Assembly: GCF_016097555.1 (NCBI RefSeq)
Contig: NC_054699.1
Location: forward strand, 8,132,516 to 8,196,515
Reading direction: 5' to 3'
DNA from: Gigantopelta aegis
Lineage: Eukaryota > Mollusca > Gastropoda > Neomphalida > Peltospiridae
DNA: 64,000 nucleotides
Below, piece by piece: positions 44,352-56,500 of this stretch. The translations under genes were made by a program, and so were the position numbers. A model generated the notes under the pieces. It was not told where the DNA came from, searched no databases, and saw only the letters and a program-made list of their open reading frames with translations. Every line of letters starts with the position of its first letter. Within the stretch, counting starts at the first letter, position 1.

Positions 44352-45091
44352 ACAATGCTTAAACATCTGTGTTTAAAAAAACCAGGATTTTTATGGCTAT
44401 CAGAACTGCCAGTGCTAGAGACCTCGGGCCTAAGTAGAATCAGGTTGGGACTAGAGTGAGGTGTTTAATTAGAAAACATAACAGGAATATGCACCTGGTT
44501 CCCCAAATATTTAACTTCCTACTTTATTACTAGTTATCATTAGCTATATCAGCCCTTGAAATTCGGACCATTTTGCTACGGCAATTAAGTGCCGTCGCAA
44601 ATAAATTTTGCAACGGCACAACAGCGGCAATTTTGAAGAAAAGATGAATGCTGTCAAACTTATTCATATATGATCCACTGCAGTACTAAAAAACCCTGCT
44701 GATCAACGGCATGGCTTTTCTTTATCACAGTATCTCATGTCACACATTTTTCCCACCTGGGCAGCTTCTATATGGGAATAAACAAATTTATATTAGATGG
44801 AAAAAATTGGGCCACATTCGATTGTAAATGTTTTTATCTAAGATCTGTAATCGGAGAAAGAGTTCTAATACTTTTTATCACTCTCAGATTTGCAACGGCA
44901 TTGAAATGCTATCACAAATCAATTTTGCAATAGCTTTTGGAGCGGTATTGCCGATTGCCGCCGCGAATTACAAGGGCTGCTATATTTACATGTATAACAT
45001 CCTCACCCCCACCCTCAGTTTAATATATTGTAGACTATTTTCTGAATTTTGAAAATATTTTTTAAGGTCTTGACATTGTCACCTGAATTTT

Positions 45092-45336
45092 CCATTCCAG
45101 CCAGTGCTCCACAACTGGTGTAACAAAGGCTGTGGTATGTACTAGCCTGTCTGTGGGATGGTGCATATAAAAGATCCCTTGCTGCTAATTGAAAAAGAGT
45201 AGTCCATGAAGTGGCGACAGCGGGTTTCCTCTCTCAATATCTGTGTAATCCGTAACCATATGTCTGATGCCATATAACCGTAAATAAAACGTGTTGAGTG
45301 CGTTGTTAAATAAAACAGTTCCTTCCTTCTTTGTCA
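45092..45336 (+). mobile_element. SINE, type B tail
   Basis: Core CCAGCCAGTGCTCCACAACT, then GAGTAGTCCATGAAGTGGCG and tail GTGTTGAGTGCGTTGTTAAA ending TTCCTTCCTT. The head is absent. Confidence 0.85.
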
Positions 45337-46241
45337 TCCGATGTATCTTACCAAAGTTTCGATGAGACAATATCTTCTCAGTGTTTATTACAAATTCATT
45401 CAATAGAATTATTTAGATTCTGAATGTTTTTAACTGTATAAAGTATTTTAACAGAAATTTCACATTTCAATTCTCTGCTCCCCAGGCCCACCTCAAAGAT
45501 TTTATTTAGTAGGCTAGATAGAAACATTGCTTATTATTGCCGTATAGTAAAGGTCATAACTTCATTACAGAGCACGTACAAATATATGTCTCCATAAACA
45601 CCATAAAGATCTGTATCTCTTACCTAAATTGTTCAGTATTGGGATAGGTTCAGGTAAATGTCCTTTTAGTGTATTTAAACATGTTTACTAAATTGTTTTT
45701 GGACATATTCATGATAATGTTTAGTGTGATGGACGTACATACCAAAATGATGTACGATTGTCACACACTTTGTGAACGTCAGTGTGTGCTTACTTTGAAA
45801 ATTATATATACATATTTCTTTTATGATAATTTTTATTTATAATATCACACTATGTGGTTTCTCCTTTGTTCGTAAAAAAAAACCCATACAATTCTAGTGA
45901 GGTTATCTATGAAACCCCTGTAGGCCTACATATCCCAAAAAAATGTCAAAGTGTGAGAAATGTTATTTCATGCATATCTTCTTAATAGTTGTGTTTTTTT
46001 TAAATAACAATAATAATACTGATTTGACTTGAAAAATGAAATTTGAATGTTGAGTCCCTGTTTTGTGATATTCATCATCTTGCTGATTACCCCATGTTTC
46101 AATTAAAAAACTTAATAATAAAATATATATTTTTAAAAAGCTTTCTGGATTAAACCTCCATGTTATAGCTTTTAAATGGTACCAATTATTGAAGTTTAAA
46201 TCAATGTTTATAAACTGAGTAGGAGGTTGGCCTTTTCATGG
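45337..46241. other. AT-rich interval without a recognised gene
   Basis: No repeats or convincing exons are seen. Confidence 0.4.
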
Positions 46242-46535
46242 AATTGGGAGGGACATAGCCCAGTGGTAAAGCATTTGCTCGATGAGCGGTCGGCCTGGGA
46301 TTGATCCCAGTCAGTAGGCCCATTGATCTATTTCTCGTTCTAGCCAGTGCACCACGCTTGGTATATCAAAGGCTGTAGTATGTACTACCCTGTCTGTAGG
46401 ATGGAGCATATGAAATATCCCTTGCTGCTAATCCAAAAAAAAAGAAGAAGAGTAGCCCATGAAGTGGCGACAGCAGGTTTCCTGTCTCAATATCTGTATG
46501 GTCCTTAACCATGTTTGATGCCATATAACCATAAC
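46242..46535 (+). mobile_element. tRNA-derived SINE, type B, near full
   Basis: Head GGGAGGGACATAGCCCAGTG, B-box region GGCCTGGGATTGATCCCAGT, then AGTAGCCCATGAAGTGGCGA. The tail is degraded after CCATATAACC. Confidence 0.88.
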
Positions 46536-46785
46536 TATATGAGGTAAGTATGCTAACAAATATCTTACCACCAAATTAGCTATTATGAATCCAAAAAGTC
46601 AAGCGAGGTAACGTATCAACACAAGTATGTCGGCCATTGTTGTCATAACTGAAAATACTGTATTCTACAAGTATACGTACGATTAAAAGGTGTATTCTTT
46701 GGCGATTGCTTTCAGAAGCTCCGCAAATATTTTTTTCTTTGAAAACTGTGCTCTCCACATACATTCACACAAATGAAATGCAAAA

Positions 46786-47960
46786 TTACCACGTTGGATC
46801 CACAAAATTCTCAGAATGGTTTACTGTCTCGTGTGTATATCCAAGTCCTAACTCAGTGATTCTGTTGTAGGCAGCCCATAAATCAGAAATTATTCTAGTA
46901 TTTGGCCTGATATGCTTTTGTATCAGTGCCAATAACGTATTAGCATCCCGTTTGGCAACAGGCACTAAAAAAAAAATTCTAGTCTCGCGACAAATGCCGC
47001 CAAATACCCATTGCCCATCAACACATCTCCCACGGTGGTATTTACGTTTTCCGAATTTGCACTCGTCTATTTCGACGGTGCACCCGTCTCCTCCAATTAT
47101 ATTGTCGGCATTAGCTTCTAACTGTTTAGCAATCAGTTCGCGACAATAGTTGAAATAGTCCACTACAGTTTCACATGAAGTGCTTTTGTTTTTGCCTTTC
47201 AACTCTTCCTCAGGTATACTTGATTCTATTTGAGTGTCCTCGATGGATTCTTTCTTGGCGAAACAATAAAGAATTAATAAAGTTCGTCTAATTGAGATAT
47301 TAGACGCCTGAAACCAAGTGCCTTTTCTCAGTTGCACTTGATTTTTACTCTTGTTTTTGCAAATTTTGCGATTACATTGGAATCGGTATACAGGGTAATT
47401 ATGATTTTTCTGATTGATACTCAATAATTTTGTTAACTCATTTTTACAGTTCGGACATTTAGCTTTAGTTGGCAGTAAACCTATTTTTTGAGAAAATTCG
47501 ATAGCTTTAATTTCACTGGAAATATTCAATGATAAAGTATAGAAATTATAAAATTGGCTAACAGAAGGGTTCAACTCAGTGATATTAGTTTTCTGTACTC
47601 GTACTGGCTATTGGTTCCTCCAAAATGTTGTTATTTATTTGACTGACATTATCCGTCGGCTGTAAATGTGACACACTTTGTCCGCAAGGAATCACCACAT
47701 CATCATTGTCACTGCTTGAAGAAGACGAAAACAGACTAATACTTTTATCTGTAGACAAATCACTATTACGAAATTTTTTTGGCCTGAGGTGAAAGGTTCG
47801 TCAATAGAAGAACTGTCACTAGTGAAAAGACTTAAACTTTTATAATCTTTCCGAGTTTTCTTAATATTTTCTGATACTAATTTTTCTTTTAACATACGTT
47901 TTTTACTCATTTCTACAAATGTAGCAAAGCAGGAACAAACACTCACCTTTATCTTTTTTT
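46786..47960 (-). pseudogene. Merlin-type (IS1595-like) DNA transposase, degenerate
   Basis: The main open frame 46786-47574 (262 codons) has an N-terminal zinc ribbon (CPNCKNEL, later FQCNRKICKN) and an ISXO2-like DDE core: IDECKFGKRKYHRGRCVDGQ with the first acidic residue, IISDLWAAYN with the second Asp, and GYTHETVNHSENFVDPTW just before the stop. Family members normally continue with an Ile-Glu-Ser block carrying the last Glu, which is missing here, so the copy is cut short or an intron begins at GTAATT. Upstream, related Ser/Asp-rich sequence (MSKKRMLKEKLVSENIKKTR about 47910, and a piece ending STSTEN at about 47590) lies in other frames, implying about two frameshifts. Terminal inverted repeats were not found. 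Probably an inactive transposon. Confidence 0.8.
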
Positions 47961-48358
47961 TTAACAACATGAATCTCGTGGTGCATGTCATGCAAGCTGT
48001 ATGTTGAATCATGCATTTTCCTATTGATATAGCACGTGCAGTTAGTTTTGACCTATGAACTCGTACATCAATTTCAGGTCGCTGTAGTCGTCATTTTATA
48101 ATCACTAGTAGAAAGTATTATATACTCGGAATACAACGATCTCTTTGTTCGGTAATTTCCGTACAATTCCGGTAATTAAAAAATATATTTTATAATAAAA
48201 TGATTTCTTTTCACATTTAGACATCAGACAATGATAAATATAACTATATTCTGGTCATAAATCAATATTATAATTAATATTTTAAATAATAACACAATAT
48301 TAGTCATAAACAAGAAGACGACAAATGACTAAAAGTTTTGAACACTTATCATCAACTC

Positions 48359-48440
48359 ACCTGCTTAGCGCAGTTGGATAACAGTGCCACGAATTATCGC
48401 TACCGATAGTAGCCGAGGGTTTCCAGTTCAAGACTTGCTG
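48359..48440 (+). repeat. tRNA-like sequence
   Basis: CTGCTTAGCGCAGTTGGATA resembles an A box and TTTCCAGTTCAAGACTTGCT a B box, about 60 bases apart, with an extra paired segment (CTACCGATAGTAG). Could be a SINE head or a tRNA pseudogene with a long variable arm. Confidence 0.35.
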
Positions 48441-49387
48441 ATTCAAGTTTAAGGTAAGTGATTAATTTCTATGCAGCAGATATCAAGTGATCAGGAACCC
48501 ATCACAGCCGTTTTGTCATTCATGATTTCTAGACACTTCCATCCATTATCACGATTTCTGGGAATTCCCAGTTACGTAAGGTGGTTTCCTCGAATGTGAC
48601 CTTTCGTTCGTTTCCGTGTAAAAATCCGTGACATTCGGAATATTTCGTACGATTCCGATTCACCACGAACACCGTTGTCATGTTTTCCGATTGGGCGGTA
48701 TACGGTTGGTTGGTATGTTAATTCATCCTTTATTGTTTGAGCACCTTTAATTGAATAAAATAAAGATGCTCGGGCACATTTTCCAGAACAAATTAGTGTT
48801 GTATATTGTGGATAATAAATAAATTTAAAAAAAAAAAAGACACAAAAAGTCATTAAAAAGAGTTTTTTTCTAACAGGAGGGGGTGGGGTAGATGTGCATT
48901 TGTCGCGAGACCCCCTCCATCCCAGTACATCGTTTGATCAGTATCTTTCAAGTGTCCATACAACTGACTGTTTGAAAGGATTGCAAACACAGCACATCAG
49001 TATATCTGTAAACACTGACCTATGGTATTTACACATATTTTTCTTCCATTCTCTATATATGATGTTCTTCGATGTTTGATTTGTGGAGACATATTTTCGG
49101 GGGGTTTTTCAATCATAGGTTGTTTAAATAAAATTCATCACAGCTAGATCTATACATTGTGATTTGGCCACAACTTTGTTTTTCATTCATATACCTTCGG
49201 CAGATGCGCAGGCCAGTTTTCTGTTGTGCTGGGGTGTCTTTAAAAATGTATTCCGGTGTCGAAAAAGAACAGAAATTAATGTATTATGTCTAAAACACCT
49301 CAGAATCGGTATTCATAAACATAGTTTCTTAAAGTCGATATACGATACTTAAATATAAAAAAGTATACATTAACCAGAATTTTTTTT

Positions 49388-49524
49388 GGACAAAATTAAT
49401 TACTCTTATCATTACTGTATGATTTTCTTAACCCTAACCCTAACCCATTTTCTTTCTGGGGGAGGGCCCCCCCCCATATACCACTAGTTGACTGGTTGCA
49501 TTCGATTCCATAGAGCCATACACC
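49388..49524 (+). repeat. Left arm of a long inverted repeat
   Basis: CATTACTGTATGATTTTCTT, then CTTTCTGGGGGAGG, GGTTGCATTCGATTCCATAG. Its reverse complement recurs at 50262-50400. Contains three telomere-like CCCTAA units. Confidence 0.75.
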
Positions 49525-50261
49525 CCCCCCCCCCCAAAAAAAAAAAAAAAAAACTTTTAACTTAAGTACATATATAAATATGAAGGCAGTGCATTAGGTT
49601 TCTAGAACTTTTTCTTGAGCAATTTCAAATCAGCGCATTGAACAACTTTTAATATACTAGTTGTGAAGCACTGGGTTGGAATGGGAAAAACAATACATCT
49701 CAGTAAAAAGAATCAATGAGATGCATCACATCTCAATATGTTCTTTTACCAAGTCACCAATATAGAGAAAATCCTAAATCTATTTGATGAATTACACACG
49801 ACAAACACCGAATTCGTAAGACATGTTTTATTATAATTTTGATACTGATGTTTATTAACTGTTAATTTAGTACTATGTTAACTGTCATACATACATTTCA
49901 CAAAACAGAAACCAGTGTGATATATAAATAACAATACACTTGATTACTCAAATGAGATGACATATATAGGTTAAGATGAATGAAATGGGAGTTAATTAAA
50001 AGAAGTTAATTGTTATGCTAGAGCCTGTATGTTTTTAAAATGTAGACTGGCAGTTTATGCAATCGATTGCCCTGAGTTTTCTAGATGACTTTAAAAATGA
50101 AATACTGTTAAAATCACCTCAATCATTGCTTAGATAAAAAAAAAAAAAAAAAAAAAAAAACCCACACACACACAGAAAAAATCAACAAATACAACTTTAG
50201 TCTTGTAAATTGTTAAATCATGGAGTGAAAAACACCTGTTTCTGCATGAAAGAAATTTTTG
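49525..50261. other. Spacer between inverted arms
   Basis: Homopolymers (poly-A at 49538 and 50136) and AT-rich sequence; no gene seen. Confidence 0.4.
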
Positions 50262-50400
50262 GGTATGGCGCTATGGAATTGAATGCAACCACATACAACA
50301 GGGTGTATGGGTGCCTCCCCCAGAAAGGAAATGGGTTAAGTTTAGGATTATAGTTAAGAAAATCATACAGTAATGATCAGAGTGATTCATTTTCTCAAAA
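50262..50400 (-). repeat. Right arm of a long inverted repeat
   Basis: GCGCTATGGAATTGAATGCA, CTCCCCCAGAAAGGAAATGG, AAGAAAATCATACAGTAATG: reverse complement of 49388-49524 with moderate divergence. Confidence 0.75.
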
Positions 50401-51353
50401 GGTAAACTTAGAAGAAAAAAAAATCTGCAAACCTTTTGGGTATGGCGCCTTGCCCGTTTTACCCTCTGGCAGAAACACTGAACCCCCACATCCACAATAA
50501 CATTCCAATTGTCGAAATTATTTTTTCAAATTTATTATATACTAAATTAATTTTTTGTTCATAATTTCTCATTCACTGGCCTTTAAGCAGGCACGTGTGC
50601 AGGAATTTTAGCAAGGGGAGACTAAATATAATTACTAGATTAATCTTTTGTTCATAATTTCTCATTCACTGGGCTCTAGACTGGTAAGCAAAGTTTATAG
50701 GGATGTGAGTTGAGCAATGCTACTCCAGTAAATGTATTGAAAAAAAAAAAAAGAGGAGAAAATTTGTTTGAGGAGGGGGTTTCGACCTCTGAATCCTACT
50801 CCCTGCACAACAGCCTGCTTAGAAGCTGAATTTGTGAAAAACTGGCCAAATACTTTGATCAACAACAACTAAACATAAATAATAAAGACCAATGTTAGCT
50901 AGCAATAACAATAAATAACTTTTAAGATTAAAATATTTAATTTATTTTACTGACCTATGTGTACAATAGCAACAAATAAAAAAATTAATATTTACTTTTC
51001 CAATCACCTATTAGTAAATTCTATTTACAACAGCAACAAATTAGAAATTAGTTTATGTCAAGTTACCTAAAATCAGTAAAGCATTTGAACATTAAGATTT
51101 TAAAAATTGCAAACATCTATAATATTGCACATAAAATTAATTCAGAAAAAGAAGAAGAAAAGGAAACTTAGGAACAATCCATTAAATTAACTCAGTTCGA
51201 AAATCAGCATTGTATAAAATACAATTTATATGACACTTTTCAAAGAATATTCCTAGCAATACATTCATCAATTAGTTCTACCAGATTTGGATTGTCAACA
51301 CCCAATATACGTCATACTGATACAAGACCTCTGCCACACTATGAAAGATTCTG
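50401..51353. other. AT-rich interval, no gene seen
   Basis: A 28-bp direct repeat TTGTTCATAATTTCTCATTC occurs at about 50555 and 50652. Nothing else recognised. Confidence 0.4.
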
Positions 51354-51505
51354 TTAGTTTGTTTTAACGACACCACTAGAACACAGTGATTTATTAATCA
51401 ACGGCTATCGAATGTCAAACATTTGGTAATTTTAACGTATAGTCTTAGAGAGGAAACCCGCTTCATTTTTCCATTAGTAACAAGGGATCTTTTATATCCA
51501 CTTTC
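51354..51505 (-). mobile_element. SINE fragment (tail half)
   Basis: GTTTTAACGACACCACTAGA to AACAAGGGATCTTTTATATC, broken mid-core and followed by an oppositely oriented piece at 51543-51618 (ACTGGTACATCAAAGATCAT). Confidence 0.8.
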
Positions 51506-51618
51506 CCCTTGATCACCCTTGATGGACTTTGGTTTCATTCTCTTCCAACTGGTACATCAAAGATCATGGTATGTACTATCCTGTTTATAGAAAATGTATA
51601 TTAAAATCCCTTGCTGGT

Positions 51619-52470
51619 TTTTTTGTTGTTGTAGTATCCAGTGTTGCAGTACCCGATTCCCCTTTTCTCTCACGACAAAGTGTAGCAAAACGTAAATTGT
51701 ACTGAGATGTCATCAGACAAAGTACTTTATTATGTATTTTTCTACAGATATAGACAATATATTTCTGAAGACCATCGAATTTGACAGAGTTAAGCATAGC
51801 TGAGACCTTTTTTCACTCTCCAATTTAATAAAAACAAAATATATTCTTTAATAAGAATTGTTTGTAAATTTGTGTATGTTTAACAGTCAGAAATTGATAA
51901 AATCACATAGTATAGTGAAGCAATTTTATATTATATCCGTTATACATCAATAAATTCACACAAAAATACAAATAATTCTTTAAATTACAAATAAAGCAAC
52001 TTAGTTACCGTAAAAAAAAAACAGTTATGTTTTTAACGTCATTTTCATTACCTTTTTATTTAATGGCATCCCATTTTACACGACCTAATTTTTTGCAATT
52101 TATTGACAAATAACATTCAGTTTTTCAGCGATGACAATCAATCAGAATTGACTAAATTGCAAAACAACAGAAAGTTGTAATTATATATTTATTAATATAA
52201 AATTCATAATTAATCTAATTCTCATAACTTTTAAAATTATGACAATAAAAACAAAATAAAAAACATTATTTTAAAGTGTTATGTGATGAACATCCACAAG
52301 TTTAGCTATCACTTAATTTTAAATAATCTAGCACTCAAGATTCAAGGTTTGTGAGAAACGGTAAAATGTCAGAAATATAATTTAATGTTAAATGCCCATG
52401 TTGATGCCATCACCAATGCAGGCATCGAAATAAGCCGAGAGCAGTCGTTAGGTTACCAGGTCAAGAAAGT
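51619..52470. other. AT-rich interval, no gene seen
   Basis: No exon-like segment with convincing splice sites on either strand. Confidence 0.4.
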
Positions 52471-52474
52471 CAAG

Positions 52475-52652
52475 ACGGGGATTGATCCAAGACAGAACGT
52501 GCATCAAGGTAGCACTTTACCTCTTGGTTACAGGGTTACATCGCGTCCCTTAGTGAGGACAGTCACATGAATGAATAAAAAAGCATCAGTGATTCTGTGA
52601 AGGAATGGGTGGGACGTAGCCCAGTGGTAAAGTGCTCGCTCGATGTGCAGTC
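52475..52652. mobile_element. Two SINE head fragments in opposite orientation
   Basis: 52475-52548 is a reverse head (GGGGATTGATCCAAGACAGA to GGGTTACATCGCGTCC); 52605-52652 is a forward head (GGGTGGGACGTAGCCCAGTG). Neither has a core. Confidence 0.7.
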
Positions 52653-53564
52653 TGTCCACGAGCAAGATTTTAATGTGGAATAAATAGATGCATACAAATA
52701 TTAATAGTGGCTCATATGTTATAGCTCTAAAGAAGATATTATTTGGACGACTAACATTATTATTTTTTAATATTTAAGTTGCCCAAATGGGACACTGGTC
52801 GCATTTTTGCATCTTGTATCAGTAATACATCCTCCTCACCTCATCAGGTGAGCAGGATCTTTATTGGCACTTGATACAGATCTCACACATTCAAAGCACC
52901 TTCTGAATTTCTGACAGGTTGGCTGCCTTTCACTCGGTAACATATTTTATTCATCGGCATTTTGGCAAAGCAATTGAGTCAAATATAGGAAATGAATCTC
53001 AATATAGGAGTTTTATAGGATCCTATAAAAATATAGGAGGTCTGGGAGACCTGTGAATATTGTTTTGAGCTGCATAAACATTAGAATGATCACAAAATCA
53101 TGAGATGTGTAGAAATTATAAAAACAACAAAAAACCTACAATGTGACTTCCAAGTGTGTTAAAATGCTCCACAAAAAGATTATGGCAAATGGGAATATAT
53201 CAATTAAAAAAACAAACAGAGCGAGTAAATTCCATTATGCATTATGAAAATATTATAATGTCTTGAAGTTATGATATTTGTATGATATAACATCCATATG
53301 ATATATCTATGATATAATATCTGTATATGATATATTTATATGATATAATGTATCCATAATATATTTAATCTTGAATGACAGTATCTATTAGGCAATAAGA
53401 GTATTCACCTTTGAAAGTAATATCTATTGAGCGCAGTGAGATGTATAATTGTAAGCATGAAACATAAACAGTGTTGGAGGCTGTGATAGCTACAGAAAAT
53501 TGACTTTTGCCACCTATTAACGAATACCAAGTTCTGCGTGCGTTAAGTGGCGGTATGTCACACT

Positions 53565-56500
53565 CTAGGAAGAGACTGTGCCTTTTTCACCAGTGTTACT
53601 GTGCGATGACTCGGAACTGAAAAACAAAAGCAATAGCGTTACGGTCAATTCATTGTTTGACTGCCAACCTTATGTGAAAATGAAATTTTTTTTTTTTTTT
53701 ATTAGGTAAATGAAAAAGAGTTAACGAACGCATACCAAAATTTAATATGAACTGTGTTAAAACCACACTGACTTCACTGAAAAAAGAGGATTAGGTTTGA
53801 TGAGAACCAGAACTGGGTGAGTCAACTACTCGCCAACAAGAGTCGGCAGTGAAATATGAATCCACCTTTAAAAACACAGCAATCTAGAACATTACAAAGA
53901 CCAAACATGATTTAAAGGTACTTTCCTGAGTTTTCGGCGATTTTAATATATACACAGAGAACGTAATACTTTAACAAGTCTAACAAAGAAAATTCCAGTA
54001 ATTAAATTTGATAATGTTTTTGTAAACTGCAAGAAATATTTTGTTCAAAATTGTGTTCGTGATTTGCTAAGCACGTTTCAGAGATTGCTACACAAGTTTT
54101 TTTTACTGTGACTGTCTAACAAAAAAAAGATAATCAATCTTTAAATTTATTTAAAAAAAATAAACTTAACACTAACCGAATTTCATCTGTGGTATTCTGA
54201 GGACAGCCATCAAGAGGGTGGATTTTCTTAACACAGTGGATTTTCGTCGGAGGTCTGAAACACAAACCATTTATTACACTTCACATTAGGGGCCAGGGTG
54301 TCATGATACACCTACCTCACAATATGATACAAATCATAATACATAACCCACAATACGATACGTATCACAATTCCAGATTCACAGTGTTTACCCCATAAAA
54401 CAAAAAAGCTGAAACTTAGGTGAAATGATTTAAAAATAAGAAATGAACATGACAAAAGGAAAAAGCTGATTAAACTGTTTCAGTGTAGAAATATCACATA
54501 ATACATGGCTCTAGATCTTAACGGGAACGTTTGTCTTTTATGAGTGCAGGAAGGTAGAGTTGTCAATAGTCAGAAATGGATTTCAAGTTGTTCGCGTTTA
54601 GTCTCTACATGTCCGAGCCTGTCCTAGCAGCACTGGAAGATTGACCGCCCCACTCTAAGAAGAAATAGGAAGCGGGGTCGGCCCCTACTACTCTTTTTCT
54701 AGACTTTACCTTGCTTTATAGTGATACCATCTCGTATCCTCCGGAGTCGGGCCCGTCTGCACCACTATACCAACCCATGACGACTGGACTATACCCTAGT
54801 CTGATACTCTCTCTCGTTCAGACGGATCCGGCTTCTCAAGATCTGTATTTCAGCACAGCACTACACCTTCAACGTCTATCGACTGTCAATCTAGGGGTTT
54901 TCTTGACGGGATGCAACCCATCTCGTCCCTTTAAGCTGTGCACCCAAATGGCCTTAACGAGGCCACTCGCGTGGACATATCGATCAGACTTTAAACTTTT
55001 AGATCTGCATTCAAAATTTTATGTCGAAATTACTTCTCTTTTTTTTAATATTATTAAATAGTCCGATCTTTTCTTCTTTCTCTTATTTAATTTTGGAGTG
55101 TGTTGAGTGCATCGTTAAATAAAAAAATTCCTTCCTTCTTTAGTAAAATTAGTAATGGTAGTACAGTACTGGGGGGAGGGGGAGGGGGGTGTGCATGTGG
55201 GTGGGTGGTGGGGGCAAGTGAAGCCGGATTATGGGAAACCATTTAAGATAGTAATATACTGACATCATATAAATTCATATTGTAAGGGGAGCTAAAAATA
55301 ATTCCCCTTGTCTTACGGGAGTGATGGGGTGCGAAAGTGATAGCTCCCTTAAAAGTGCTATATCAAGGTCACAATAATGGCGGTTCCCACCAAAAATATT
55401 TAAAACATTTTGCTTTGAAACATAAAGTTTATACATTCAGGGGCCTAATTCACAAAGGTCTTTTAGGCTCTGCTAGACAATAAAGCATCCTCTTTTAAGT
55501 CTTTTAGCATTGCACTGCAAGATCGCTAAGGTCTCTTAGGCTCTGCTAGACAACAAAGCATCCTCTTTGTAAGTCTTTTAGCATTGCACTGCGAGATCAC
55601 AGTTGCGATAGTTTAGTGAATTAGGCCCCAGCTATATGCTTATAAAAAATTACAATAGTTACTAAATAATTGTAGAATTGTTTTTTTATTTTAGTGGGGA
55701 ATTAATTATGGAAATATTATGTATGTGATCAATTAATTTCTAGTTATTTACTACAAATAAAAGGTGAAAATAACCAAATATTGTAGTTTCAACTTTGACA
55801 TAGCACCTTTAAATGGTAAGGTCTGAAAATATAAATAATCCCAAAATCAAAATGAACAATTAGCATAATTTAATCACAATTAGCATAATTTATTCACTCA
55901 GCATAATTAATTCCCAATTACTATGATAATAAATTCTTACTGCTGACAGTCATCATCGGGAGGGTTGTCGAATGCCAGTCTCTTAAAACTTTTTGGTGTT
56001 GTGCCCGTCACTGAAAACCGCTTGGTCGGTGACAAACTGTCGTTTATCGTCTGCAGCTTGTGGTGAGACTGGAAAGGAAAGGAATGTCCATTTAATGATA
56101 GTCCATCATTTTTTCCAGGTTTGTTGGGTTATTAATGAAAATAAAAATTCTGTGGAATTCGCCTACCATAAACATCCATAGGTGCAACCATAAACCAAGT
56201 TTGATGAAAATATGAAACAAATGTTTTGGTCCACTGTGATGCACATCCATAGGTGCAACCATAAACCAAGTTTGATGAAAATATGAAACAAATGTTTTGG
56301 TCCACTGTGATGCACATCCATAGGTGCAACTATAAACCAAGTTTGATGAAAATATGAAACAAATGTTTTGGTCCACTGTGATGCACATCCATAGGTGCAA
56401 CCATAAACCAAGTTTCACTGACCTAGGTCTGTGAGAAACTGATCTCAGTGCAGATCTTTTATCGCAAACATTGATGCCAGGACCACCACAAAAGTACCTT

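Larger units (their letters stand above)
34724..45240. repeat. Segmental duplication, unit 2
   Basis: Direct-repeat partner of 10022-28786. It is shorter because it lacks the 26-bp and 132-bp arrays, about 4 kb of the low-complexity exon and several insertions. It keeps exon order, and several SINEs at matching sites. Confidence 0.9.

Noticed and set aside
49430-49447. Telomere or interstitial telomere
   Set aside because: Only about three CCCTAA units, within a dispersed repeat.
54711-55061. Protein gene of 116 codons
   Set aside because: Lies within a retroposon-like block with SINE tail; no recognisable domain or splice context.
55941-55943. Stop codon right after DDDCQQ as the RB protein end
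   Set aside because: A GTAAGA donor occurs there, and two further exons follow in matching phase, ending in TAG at 53565; an end at the retained intron remains possible.
56092-56418. Repeat protein with [11 protein letters not shown] units
   Set aside because: Artefact of the intronic 71-bp array, which has several open frames.
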